Of a DNA stretch of 64,000 bases, positions 1-10,219 are shown one piece after another (position 1 is the first letter of the stretch; every line of letters starts with the position of its first letter). The position numbers were made by a program, and so were the translations under genes. The notes under the pieces are model-generated. The model ran no database searches and was not told the DNA's origin. It worked only from the letters and a program-made list of their open reading frames with translations. This DNA comes from Hesseltinella vesiculosa (taxonomy: Eukaryota; Mucoromycota; Mucoromycetes; Mucorales; Cunninghamellaceae). The DNA lies in NCBI GenBank assembly GCA_002104935.1, contig MCGT01000031.1:186001-250000 (forward strand). Reading direction: 5' to 3'.

Positions 1-286
1 GTGCCTCGAAAGGGAGGCCCCGGTATTACCCAAAGTGATTTACTGGTCATCAACAAGACAGATTTAGCCGAAATTGTTGGTGCAGACCTGGACGTCATGG
101 CTCGTGATGCGAAAAAAATGCGGTAAAGATGGAACACAAAAATTGGGGTGCCTCCTTTCTCACCTCCATCATAGTGGCAATGGACCTACTGTATTTGCCC
201 AAGTGAAGAATGATGTTGGCATGGATGAAATCATTAGTCTTATTCTGGGAGAATGGCGTGCCAGTGGGGCTGCTGGTGATGCTTGA
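1..286 (+). CDS. ureG: Urease accessory GTPase UreG, C-terminal part (5' end outside window)
   Basis: UreG is a SIMIBI-class GTPase that drives nickel delivery to urease with UreD/UreF/UreE. The visible 3' part opens with the family signature [20 protein letters not shown], which includes the NKTD guanine-specificity motif, followed by [16 protein letters not shown]. An intron of 52 bp (123-174, GT-AG) splits the Arg codon after MARDAKKM, and the reading frame resumes in [25 protein letters not shown] before TGA at 284-286. Exons are therefore <1-122 and 175-286. About 76 residues are seen, roughly the last third of a typical protein of 200-290 residues. The fold and order of motifs leave little doubt about the family; the N-terminal P-loop lies upstream of the window. 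Confidence 0.93.
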
Positions 287-424
287 ACACCATGGTCCCT
301 AAAAATAAAAAATAAAAAAGGATTGATTTCGTTCTCCTACTCGCAAATGCCATTAATCAGAAAAATTGTACTTTTTTTGTTGGGTTCCACACTTCTTTTT
401 CTTTCCACTCTCTTTCCATTCACC

Positions 425-1648
425 ATGGACTCCATCAGTGATCCCAAGCTCTTTGCTGTCGCTGCTGCCTTTTCACTCGTTGGCTTGGCCTTTGTGTCTA
501 CCAAGCTGGCTTCGTTTGTCAAAGCTCTGCTCGACCTTTATGTTTTCTCTGGCATCCCCGTAAGCTCTCTTGTTCATCCAAAAGTCAGCCACTCACTTTT
601 GATCCATCCTAGCTCAAGAAATTCGGTGCTGGCAACGGTGCTTGGGCTGGTAAGCCCCATCGCTCATAATGATTATTCTTTAACTCATCTTTGTTTACCT
701 GTCAGTGATCACCGGCGCCACCGACGGCATTGGCAAGGAATTTGCTCGTCAACTGGCCAACAAAAAGTTTAATGTCTTGCTCGTCTCTCGCACTCTTTCC
801 AAGCTCGAAACCGTCGCGGCAGAAATCAGTAAGGACTTTTACGATCAAGGGAGCATGTCGCTAGACCCTCCTATTTTTTTTTTTTTTTTTCCCTAGCTAC
901 CGAGTCGGGTATGGAGGTCAAGGTATTTACGATGGATTTTGCAAAGGGCGACCCTCAAGACTTTGCTCGTCTTGGTGACTTGATCCAGACCTTGAACGTT
1001 GGCGTCCTGGTCAACAACGTCGGCACCAACCACGACTTTCCCACGCCCTTTGCTGAAGAAGCCGACCAAGTCATCGACAATATCATCCAAGTCAACGTCA
1101 AAGGCGCCATGTCCATGACCAAACTGGTCTTGCCTCAAATGCTCGAAAAGAAAAACGGCCTGATCCTGAATCTAGGCTCTTTCGCCGGCTTGGTCGCCAC
1201 CCCATACCTCTCTGTCTACTCTGCCGGCAAAGCCTTCTTGTCCACCTGGTCCCAAGCCATCGGCACCGAGCTCCGGCCCCAAGGCATCCTTGTCGAACAC
1301 GTCAACACCTACTTTGTCGTCTCTGCCATGAGTAAGATCCGCAAACCCACCGCCTTGATCCCTCTGGCCAAACCCTATGTCGCCTCTGTCCTCGCCAAAA
1401 TCGGCTTGCCCTGTGGTGCCGACGTCCCTTTCACCTCCACCCCTTACCCCACTCACGGTCTTGTCAACTGGGTCATCAACAATGTCTTTTCCAAAACATT
1501 CTGGGTCAACAAGAATGACAGTAAGTGGATTGCCTCTTGTTACCCATTGTTTGATTCTTTCTTTTTCCTAGGTATCCAACGCAGCATCCGCAAACGTGCC
1601 CTCCGTAAACGTGAACGCGAAGCAGCTGCTGCTCACAAAACTAATTAG
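425..1648 (+). CDS. Very-long-chain 3-ketoacyl-CoA reductase (KCR/HSD17B12 family)
   Basis: ER short-chain dehydrogenase that reduces 3-ketoacyl-CoA in fatty-acid elongation (yeast Ifa38 equivalent). Exons 425-559, 613-649, 706-828, 897-1520 and 1572-1648 join in frame to 331 aa. The N-terminal hydrophobic segment (residues ~9-27) is the membrane anchor. The NADP-binding motif TGATDGIG lies at ~60-67 and NNVG at ~138-141. The catalytic Ser is in LNLGSFAG (~S193), and YSAGK supplies Tyr206 and Lys210. The C-terminus is strongly basic ([11 protein letters not shown]) and lacks a canonical KKxx signal. The ATG at 425 was chosen for its CACC context and because it starts just before the anchor; an upstream in-frame extension exists but is not needed. 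A poly-T tract sits in intron 3. Confidence 0.92.
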
Positions 1649-1662
1649 ATCATTTACAAGCT

Positions 1663-1668
1663 AATAAA
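1663..1668 (+). terminator. Polyadenylation signal AATAAA of the ketoacyl-CoA reductase gene
   Basis: AATAAA lies 15 bp after the stop codon. It is a plausible cleavage/polyadenylation signal; no transcript evidence is available from sequence alone. Confidence 0.4.
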
Positions 1669-2060
1669 ATTAAACATGAAGTAACAGACCCAACCATGAA
1701 ACACGAGCAAGGAAAGGAGGGATATTAAAAACCCAAAACATGTGCCTGTCAAAAGGAGGGGAACCGCCCCCCCTTTTTTTTTTTTTTTTTGCACCGCAAC
1801 TTTGTCCGGACCACCGAGAAAGCGCGGTCCATGAGGATGATCGATATCATCGCCAAAGCTGGATTTCCCTCCTCCCTTGTTTAAACTTATATTTCCCTTT
1901 TTCGTCTCTCTCTCTCTTTTTTTTTTTTTTTTCAAGAGGAGGCCATGTTTCATTCACACTTTTGTGGAGCATTGCGACCACAGCACGAGAAAAAAAAAAG
2001 GAGTAGGTCATTGAGGATCTTTATTTAAAAAAAAAAAGGTCGAGACCAGCCGAAGCCGCT
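1669..2060. other. Convergent intergenic region, no gene seen
   Basis: The spacer between the ends of two convergent genes contains T and A homopolymers (for example ~1777-1790 and 1917-1932) and a CT-rich stretch. Short frames here are homopolymer-driven and show no recognisable protein. Confidence 0.6.
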
Positions 2061-3631
2061 TCAGTAATAATAATAGTACTGATGGCCATGGCCGTGGCCT
2101 TGGCCATTTTGGTCGCCTTGGCCATTTTGGTTGCCTTGGCCATTTTGGTTGCCTTGGCCATTTTGGTCGCCATTGTGGTGGCCGTGGTGACGGTGCTTGC
2201 GGTGCTTCTTCTTCTTGTCACATTTATGATGTTTCTTGTGGCCATTACCAAGGCCGTGGTGGCCGTGGTGTCCATGATGGCCGTGGGTAGGGGAGGCGGC
2301 AGGGACGGTGGTGGTGTTGCCGGATGCTGTTGGCACAGGAGTGACGGTAGGCACAGTCGTAGCGTTGGTGCCCGTGGGCGAGCCAGTAGGAGCGTGGGTG
2401 GGTACAGATGTGTTGTGAGCGGGAGCATGCGTGGGGACCACGGTCACAGTGGCATTGGCACCAGAGGCTGAGCCAGTAGGAGCGTGGGTGGGCACAGATG
2501 TGTTGTGAGCGGGAGCGTGGGTAGGCACAGATGTGTTGTGGGCAGGAGCATGCGTGGGGACCACGGTCACGGTGGCATTGGCACCAGAGGCTGAGCCAGT
2601 AGGAGCGTGGGTGGGCACGGATGTGTTGTGAGCGGGAGCATGCGATGGCACAGTCGTGTTGTGAGCGGGAGTGTGGGTAGGCACAGTCGTGTTGTGGGCC
2701 GGAGCATGCGTGGGGACCACGGTCACGGTGGCATTGGCACCAGAGGCTGAGCCAGTAGGAGCGTGGGTGGGCACGGATGTGTTGTGGGCAGAGGCGTGCG
2801 ATGGCACGGAGGAGGGGGTGGTAGAGTTTTGGGCGGGTGTAGGCGTGGCTGAAGCGCTGGCTGAAGGCGAGACGGTGGAGTTGGCTGAGCCAGCTTGCTT
2901 GGCACATTGGGCAAACGTCTGATCGCTGGTCACAGACTTGTCACTACCACAGGTCTTGTACAAGGGCACAAACTGCGAATAATTGCCAGATTGGGGAGGG
3001 AGCACGTTTTGGTAAAAGTCACCAACCATGTTGTTAAACGTGCCGTTGGGGCTGCCATAACCACAGTAAAAATACATGTTGACACTGTCGCCAGAACCAG
3101 CATAGGCTGCACCACACCCGAATTGTGTCGAGTCCTTCCAAACCATGGCGGTGAAATGAAGACCTTGCAAGTTGACAGGATCCGCCCAGTCATACGTGTC
3201 AATTTCACTGTACCACGAATCCATCGCAGCTGAACCATTCAAAGGTTGACCAGACAGGGATCCCACCGTACCCATGCCAGAACCCCACCAAGTATAAGCA
3301 TTTTCACCCCAACCTCTTCCCTATTAAAAAAAATGAGAGAGAGAGAGAAAGCGGCGTGAGAAAAGCGGAGTTTTTCTCTGCGTTTATGACATACAGAGGA
3401 GTGGGTCATTTGTCCAGCGTTGGCACGGTTTTCAGCCCAGCTGTTTTCAAAGTCCGCAATCGTCGTGTTCCAAGTGGCATCAGGCACCCCATGGAGACGA
3501 CGGTAATTGTTATAAATGGAGGTCATGGCAGTAATATCTGACGGTGTGAATTTATACGACACCGTTTCAGCAGCTGCTTGCCCAGCAAGCAGTACAACCG
3601 CACCAAGTGCAAAGGAGTGACTAGGAACCAT
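2061..3631 (-). CDS. Secreted CAP-superfamily (SCP/PR-1) protein with Thr/Ser/Pro repeats and His-rich tail
   Basis: Two exons (3631-3395 and 3320-2061, intron 74 bp) give 498 aa. A signal peptide (~1-21, ending GQAAA) is followed by a CAP domain (~29-195). The domain carries GENAYTWW (~84-91), the CAP1 motif LHFTAMVW with following GCG (~133-149) and the CAP2 motif MYFYCGYG (~161-168). CAP proteins such as yeast Pry1 bind sterols and fatty acids outside the cell. After the domain comes a long Pro/Thr/Ala/His tract of repeated VPTHAPAHNT and PTGSASGANATVT blocks, probably O-glycosylated. The tail has HGHHGHHGHHG, a Lys/His stretch, NGQG repeats and five terminal Tyr. A TATAAAAG lies 82 bp upstream of the ATG. 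The domain assignment is secure; the role of the tail is unknown, and metal or wall binding is only an inference. Confidence 0.9.
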
Positions 3632-3712
3632 CTTACTTGTTGGCCGTTGTTGTAAAAAAAAAATGATCGGGTTGGGTTTGTTGATTTTCAGAATAGATAT
3701 TGACAGCTCGCT

Positions 3713-3720
3713 CTTTTATA
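3713..3720 (-). promoter_or_regulatory. TATA box of the CAP protein gene
   Basis: TATAAAAG on the minus strand, 82 bp upstream of the ATG at 3631. The distance fits a fungal core promoter with a short 5' UTR. Confidence 0.45.
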
Positions 3721-4849
3721 CATTTTCTGTCGTCCATGCCACTCCATATCGTGTCACATTAACGTTTGATTTATGGGAAACTCTTTTGCCACCCTCGAGA
3801 AAAAAAAAAGTTTTATGACATATCTTGTCAACTCTTTCATTTATTGCAATCATCATCCAATTCAAAAAAAAAAAATGAAGATCGGTCCCCATTCCGTTTT
3901 TTTATCTTTGTAGACTTTTTACATGCCGACTTCTTTTCAGCAACCTCTCCAACACCCACACATGGTCTCCTTTTTTTTTTTTTTTTTTTTTTTCTATCAC
4001 GCTTTCGCTTTATTTTCTGCAATGACGTCGTTTTATGACAACAGGGTCCTAATACACAGTGTTGACCCAGACCATGGACGGTTCCTTTTTTGGCCGATCA
4101 TTGGCCCAGAACTTTCTTCTTTCTGTCGATCGCTTGTCCTACAATGGCTTGTTTCATTCTTTTTTTTTCACGCCTTTTTTTGTTTAAATGGAATGATCTC
4201 AAAGTTGTAAATTGCTGTTATAAAAGCCCTAGCATGTCTAGACAATACACCTTCATAACACCTGTCACCTTCTTTTTTCTCAGTATGAGAAGTGTGAGGC
4301 CATTTTTCTTGTTAATAGGCAGCCCCATGTTTTTGGCTTAGACTGAAAAAAAAATCAGACTGCCTCTTTTTTTTTTTTTTTTTTGCCTAGACCTTTCACA
4401 AACTGGCTTACTACCAATGCTACTATCAGAAAAAAAGAAACCACGTTCCCCAACCAGCGTTTTTATTTTGTTTTCATCTGTGACACATCTTGGCAGTCTA
4501 GCCACTTGATTTTTCTGCTACGCCGTTCATTTGATCTCTTTGGTTTCATCTCCGCTCATCCATTTTGGTTGGCCATCTATGAAAGAAAACTGGCCAAACA
4601 AAGACGTTTCTCTTTGGCATTCACCTCAATATTTGCAGAATGAGGGAGAGACGTGAGCCTCTTGTGTCATGGACAAGGATTCAAAAGGCGGGAGAGCCAT
4701 CGCCTTCATTCGCTCAATAGTGCTGCAGCACTATCATTTTTTTTTTAAAAAAAAAAAAAAGCAAACGAGTTCCCCTTGGCTGATCTTCAAAATTCGACCT
4801 CAAACTCTGCTCTTTTCTCTGCATCGAAAAAAAAAAAAAGAAACGCTCT
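3721..4849. other. AT-rich gene-poor region
   Basis: Over 1.1 kb of low-complexity sequence with T tracts (3971-3993, 4369-4384) and A tracts (4746-4760, 4826-4840). No coding run with plausible splice sites or recognisable domain was found on either strand. Confidence 0.55.
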
Positions 4850-5230
4850 ACACCACTTTGACCGGATCGAACTGAAATTTTGCGCGCAGGTGCGCAAATG
4901 CATGAATGGGGATCGTGTTGTAAAAATCGGGGCAATTTGTCAAGGTCGCCCAGCCAACTTTTGTTCAGCCACGCTCGGAGTCATCCTATTCTCCAGCTAA
5001 AAAACATTATTTTCTCCAGGGGACCTCCAGGCCTTCTGTCCAAATGTGACAGTACAACCCTGTTTCAAATAAATTCATTCCAGACTTTCCATATCAGTGC
5101 AAAATGGCAAAAAATAACCATCTTTAAATCAGCTCTCTCATCAGACAGCGGGGCGAAGAGCAACATGCTGACAAGCATGCCTCAAAAAACCATTTGCCCA
5201 CGCTTGAATTCGCCCACTTGAAAATGATTT
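4850..5230 (-). repeat. Diverged copy 1 of the dispersed repeat family
   Basis: On the minus strand this segment resembles the plus-strand segment at 19515-19770. Shared blocks are a GTGGGCGA-type start, GCATGCTTGTCAGCATG, a CTGATGAGAGAG/CTGTCTGAGAGAG block, and the stretch with GCAAATGCAT near 4890. It is much more diverged than copies 2, 3 and 5 and has small indels, so it is an old copy. Confidence 0.55.
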
Positions 5231-5284
5231 GGCGCTTCGTCCGATTGCTTCACCGACGACTTATTCACGTGCACCATGGCCTCC

Positions 5285-6425
5285 TGTTTGAAAAAAAAAA
5301 AAAAATACGAGTGCAGCACTAGAAATTCACCAGGAACAACCCTGCATATGGTTCTGCACATGCACAGCTAGGACTGACATTATCAACTACGTCATGGACA
5401 ACCTAGAATGAACAAGGCATCCCCCCCCCACCATCCGTAGCAATCTTACACCAGGACCAACAGTGCTTGACCGACTTGCTAAAATAAAAATAAAAATAAA
5501 GCGATAGGAAATACTGTCTATCATGAACCAGCAGCTTACCAAGTTTAATAGCATACTATAGCAAGGATAGAGTGCTATTTGATGCACCATCGTCTTCAGG
5601 GGCTGTCGCACCAATCCACAGTCAAGTGCACCATCATCGCTGATTCTGCCAGCCAACCTTTTCTCTGCGTAGGTGTGCGCAAGCCAGGAATCTAAATGCA
5701 CCCGAGATTACACATGGTCAGCCTCGCCAACACCTTCAAGTGAATATCCTGCCATGCCAGTCAATGATGAAGGCCAAGCATTTGCAGAGAGAGAACATCC
5801 ATCTAAAAAAAAAAAAACCTTGTTGAAAAGCATCGTGGCGTCATCGTTGTCCTTGCACTTTCAAACCATGCTGGAGGTAGAGGGTGCAAGAAACGCTCCA
5901 AGCGCTTTTGTCAAGGGTATCAATTGCAATGCCCACAGCGGAGGAGGTAAAGATGGTAGCGAGATCAATCAAGAAAAGAAAAGAAAAATACGCGAGAAAA
6001 AAAATATGCGCCTTTTGTTGAAAGAACGGGCCAATCAAAATGAAAGAACATACTGGAACCTGATTCAAGCCGTGAGGACCAATAGTCGTCCCAGGTTAAA
6101 CAGCTCATGCAGTGGCTGTCATCGACATCGCTATTTCTCTTGATTTTGCACTGGTATGCAAAATCTGGCATGAAATTATTAAAGCAACATTGCTGTGATA
6201 GTTGATCAGATCGCCTGGGTGTCCCCTGGCAAAAATGGCCGGTTTTTCATTTCTTTAAGCGGGGGAATCGAACGAGTCAAAACAAAAGTGAACAAAAGTT
6301 GGCTGAGCAACTTTCACCAATCGACCTGATTTTCTCAACACCATTCTTATTTATGCATTTGCGCACTTGTGCCTACTTTCACAGTCATTCGATCACCCAA
6401 AAGAGCTGTGAAGCGCATGCTTTTT
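5285..6425 (+). repeat. Copy 2 of the dispersed repeat family (~1.1 kb)
   Basis: This stretch aligns by eye, with small indels, to 10440-11660 on the same strand and to 19850-21060 in inverse orientation. Shared landmarks are a block starting GCCTCCTG(T/C)TTGAAAAA, AATAAAGCGATAGGAAATACTG, CCATGCTGGAGGTAGAGGGT, ATATGCGCCTTTTGTTGAAA, and the end module GGCAAAAATGGCCGGTTTTT then GGGGGAATCGAACGAG. Open frames in it differ between copies in length and contain copy-specific breaks, so no protein is called. Relative to copy 3 it has different insertions and deletions. Confidence 0.75.
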
Positions 6426-6433
6426 TTTTTTTT

Positions 6434-6503
6434 TCATTGTTGGCAGTCATACCTGGCAGCAATCCATTTGACGATCCTCTTTTCATTCTCCTGGGTGACT
6501 TAC
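6434..6503 (+). repeat. ~70-bp direct duplication, first copy
   Basis: The block TTCATTGTTGGCAGTCATAC through CTGGGTGACTT recurs, diverged, at 6773-6842 (TTAGCAGTAATATCTGACAG then the identical AGCAATCCATTTGACGATCC). The copies flank a minisatellite and poly-T/poly-C tracts. Confidence 0.7.
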
Positions 6504-6517
6504 AAAACAAAACTCGC

Positions 6518-6609
6518 AACTTTTGAAATGATAAAATGGCAACCTTTGAAATGATAAAATGGCAACCTTTGACATGATAAAATGGCAACCTTTGACATGA
6601 TAAAATAGC
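6518..6609 (+). repeat. 23-bp minisatellite, four copies
   Basis: Four head-to-tail 23-bp units (6518-6540, 6541-6563, 6564-6586, 6587-6609) have the core CTTTGAAATGATAAAATGGC. Units 3 and 4 share a change from GAAAT to GACAT, so the array grew from one end by duplication of variant units. Confidence 0.9.
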
Positions 6610-6772
6610 GACTGAGACTGGGCTTAGCGCAGAGAAAGTACCCTCACAGTAAAACACAATCATGATGATTAATGGAAACCACTTTTTTTTTTTTTTTCAT
6701 TGTTAGCAGCAGCACTCAACGGCATTGGGCAGCCAAGCGGTGTTGCTGCCCCCCCCCCCTTTTTTTTTTTTT

Positions 6773-6842
6773 TTCCTTGTTAGCAGTAATATCTGACAGC
6801 AATCCATTTGACGATCCTCTTTGCATTATCCTGAATGACTTT
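6773..6842 (+). repeat. ~70-bp direct duplication, second copy
   Basis: Diverged repeat of 6434-6503; the central AGCAATCCATTTGACGATCC is identical in both. Confidence 0.7.
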
Positions 6843-6899
6843 CAACAGCACCAATATATCACAATCAATATGATTCATCACAACCGCATATAAAAAACA

Positions 6900-6907
6900 T
6901 ATAAAAG
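6900..6907 (+). promoter_or_regulatory. TATA box of the 988-aa orphan gene
   Basis: TATAAAAG occurs 52 bp upstream of the ATG at 6959; a second TATAAAA lies at 6889-6895. They support transcription of the following three-exon gene. Confidence 0.45.
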
Positions 6908-6958
6908 AGCGTTCTTTTCACGACACTTTTCTTCCTCTCATCCCCACCTTTTTTTGAC

Positions 6959-9900
6959 ATGAACGTCACCGACATGAACACCCTGCTTGCTGAATTTCAG
7001 CTGCGTTTCACGTCTCTCAACCTTGTTCAGAATGACCTTACCCCCGCCCAATTGGATTTCTTGGTCCATTCCCAAAACCCAAACTATCAAGCCCATAGCC
7101 AGATCATGCAGCGCCATTTTGAAGTCGATGACCAGACCCTCATGGACGTGCTTGGGCTGCAAGTTTTTGAACCTGGAACTGCCGTGCCTACCGGCACTGT
7201 GAACTTTTACGTCCGCAGCTGGTCCGTCCCGCTCACCACCCTTCAAACCATCATGGATTGGCTCTGTGCGGAGGAGTCCGAAGACTTTAGTATCGAAGAA
7301 GTGAACGACTGGTTTGATCACATCGAAGCCCATCAACAGGATCAAATGCCAATCCGTATTCGGTAAGAAAAAAAAATAGTTAAACCCCGTGTCATTCAAG
7401 CTCATTTTTTTTTTTCTTCTTGTCAGCTACGTCGGCATGTGCGCTGGACCAACCACGCCACACGATCGCCATCTCGAAGACACCAGCTTCCGTGAACATG
7501 GTCTCCTGTCCATGTTTCTTCATGGCTTGCAGCGCACTGACCTCGCCTGCTTCAATGATGTCAACATCCTCGTTGCTCCCAATGCTGCTCTCCAAGGCCC
7601 AGTTGGCCGCCACACTGATCTGAGGGAGCAAATCTTAATAAACTACTTTGGATTGGATAAGCTCCTCAATCAGCAAATCGGCGGCATTCGTGTTTGGTAC
7701 GCCCCGTCCGCCCAGACCATCCAAAACCACCAACGCTATCAAAACACCCTTATGCAGAACCTCCTCACCATGGGCGATGACTCTCGCAGCGGAGACCAAG
7801 CCTTGTCCAACGAAGTGGAAGCTTGGGTCGAGCGCATGTGCCGCGCTGCTACCGACAATGCTGTCTGTGCCCGCTTGGAACAGCGCCCCTTGAATGAAGA
7901 TTATCTTGGCATGCTCACCCAGCAGTCAACCCCGACCCAGACTGTCTATGGCCTTACCATCATGGCCACCCTCGGCAAGGACGTCACCCTTGCTGCTATG
8001 GTCAACGCAACTCCGTTTTTCTCAACCGATTCCTACGCTGGTCATGTCACCATCGCCTCTCTCCAGCGTGTCTCTGGTGTGCACTTTGACCACGGCACCA
8101 TTTTCACTTCATTCTGCGACCTCTATCCTTGGGCCGGCCACAACAGCACCCTTCCAGCCGCCATCCAGCAACTCCGCGACTATATGCAAACCGTCCAGCC
8201 TCTGATCGCAGTCACCATGTCTCGCCCTGTCACCTCTGTCGCCATGTCCAACTTTCTGCACCCTCATGGCATGCCTAGCCTCGACGACTACATGGACTAC
8301 ATTGGCCTCCCTCGCCTTGCTTTTTATCCAACCGACGACATGGTGAATGGTCCTGCCACCGCCGCATGGCCCAACACTCACGCCACCATCATGGTCCCCC
8401 ACCTCCACCCTGGCTACCAAAAACACCTCGCCCATTCGCCCATTGTGTCCCAGATCATCGACTTGTGCTGGGCCATCACCATGATCATCGGTGAGCTTGC
8501 CGCCAACATTCTGAAAACCAACTCAACCGCCCGAAACACCGAAGCTGCCATCAATGCCCTTGTCCCCCTCATCATGCCCGACTCGCCCAACCTCATTGCA
8601 AGACTGGCCTATGCCTACGGCGACCTCGCCGCTGCGAAGCAGCAGTACCAAGTCTTCGCCACCCTCCGTCTCGCCCGCGTCCGCTTCCTAGACCAAGTAC
8701 AAACGCGGTACAATGAGGTGATGAGCCTGGCGGCCTACCGCCGCATGGACGACATAGGTCGAGCTGTTGGCCCTCCCCACTCCCACCACCGGTAAAAAAA
8801 AAAAAAAAAAGGCTCCGCTCTGCTCACTTTTTTTTTTTTTTCTTTCATTCAGAGCCGTGCAAGTCCAGCGCATGTGGAACATGAATTACCCCCAGCTCCA
8901 TTGCCATATCCCTCGTGACGCTCAGCACCAACAACAATGGTTCCAGTGGGCCAACAGCCTGCAACAAGGTGCATTCTACTTCGCAAGTGCCATGCGCCAG
9001 GCTGGGCTTTTGCACCCTGTTGTCCACCGCTTGCACAGCGTCCTTGTCCAGTACCCTCCCGACAATGCCACGGACGACTCCTGGATGGCGAACGAAACCT
9101 TGGTTCTCGAAGCTCTTGGCCGCTGGTCCTCGTATATGCGCACGTTCCTTCCGCCCGACCACTTCTCCCCCGCCAATCAACGCCTCCGTGTTGGCCAGAG
9201 GTGGGCTAATGAACGCGGTGTGCCGTTTGTCCCGACCATATACACAAGCATGGAGCACATCGAAGGCCGCGAAGTTGTGGTGTCGGCCACCTATGGCGTC
9301 AACTTTTACTGGATCTACAACGATCACGACGTGACGGTGCGCGTGCGGTTTCCCAGGTCCCTGATGCCGATTTTCCAGATGAGAACCTCTTGCCAACACT
9401 TCATCGTCCACTTCCTTCCTGGCGGCATTGGCTTCTCCACCTTGCAAGGCACCCCCGTCATGAATGGACCCAGCCCAATTGTCATCTCCCTGTCCGACAT
9501 CAACCACTTCCCGTACCTGCCTCAACTTTGGGCTGCCGAGCGTCAGCGCGCTGGCCAGCAAGGCTTGACCGTGTCACCCATGGTGGGAACCCCTGGCCGC
9601 CCCTACTTTACTGTCACCACTCCCGCCGCCACTCTCAGCAACTTTGGTCCCATCTTGCCCAACGATGCCATTGCCCTCCTGCGCGACTTTTTGGCCCAAG
9701 ACCAGTTTGTGCACGGCGGCACCCTCAACACCGCGTCCAACGACGTTGCTGTCGCCCTCCGCAACCCCTTGGTGAATGCCCAACGCTTCTCTGTCGCCTT
9801 TTCGCAGTACCTCCAGCACCGACTGGAGCACCCCTATGCCTACCAGTGGCTCTACTTTTGCGACCACATCCACATGCAAGGCCGCCACCTGCGCATCAAC

Positions 9901-10050
9901 CTCCAGTTCCTGCGCCCAATCCACTCCTTCCGGGCCATCCCCACCTACACCGCCAGCGGCAGTCGTCAGTCCTACATCGTCCTCCGCTTTGGCCCTGCGG
10001 ACCCAGCCGGTGACACCCTCCTCCACCCCGTCGGCGACCTCACACGCTAG
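6959..10050 (+). CDS. Orphan protein of 988 aa, function unknown
   Basis: Three exons (6959-7362, 7427-8791, 8853-10050) join in frame to 988 aa. Both introns (64 and 61 bp, with A- and T-tracts) interrupt an Arg codon after its second base, and both frames run into stops exactly at the introns, so the model is well constrained. There is no signal peptide, no clear membrane span and no motif I recognise. The protein is rich in Ala, Thr, Pro, Asn and His. A stretch VPHLHPGYQKHLAHSP lies near 8395-8442. The exons are clearly richer in G+C than the surrounding AT-rich repeats and have strongly C-ending codons, like an expressed gene. It stands alone between repeat copies 2 and 3, so it may be lineage-specific or acquired. 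The TATA boxes upstream and AATAAA downstream suggest it is expressed. Confidence 0.8.
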
Positions 10051-10061
10051 CTCCTTTGTCC

Positions 10062-10188
10062 CCTTCCCTCGTTTTCTCTATGCCCCCCGTCCCTCGCTTT
10101 CTCTCTGCCCCCCGTCCCTCGCTTTCTCTCTGCCCCCTTCCCTCGCTTTCTCTCTGCCCCCTTCCCTCGCTTTCTCTATGCCATTCTA
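10062..10188 (+). repeat. Pyrimidine-rich minisatellite, five ~24-25-bp units
   Basis: Five units with core CCCTCGCTTTCTCTCTG and C-runs of 5-6 between them directly follow the orphan stop codon and would lie in its 3' UTR. The first and last units have CTCTATG in place of CTCTCTG. Confidence 0.85.
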
Positions 10189-10191
10189 AAT

Positions 10192-10197
10192 AATAAA
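10192..10197 (+). terminator. Polyadenylation signal AATAAA after the orphan gene
   Basis: AATAAA just after the minisatellite, 142 bp downstream of the stop codon at 10050. Confidence 0.35.
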
Positions 10198-10219
10198 TAT
10201 CCATATCCTATGCCCCACC

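Noticed and set aside
6250..6270. tRNA-derived SINE origin of the repeat module (GTTCGATTCCCCC on the minus strand resembles a B box)
   Set aside because: No convincing A box at the right distance, and diverged copies (6 and 7) do not keep the motif.
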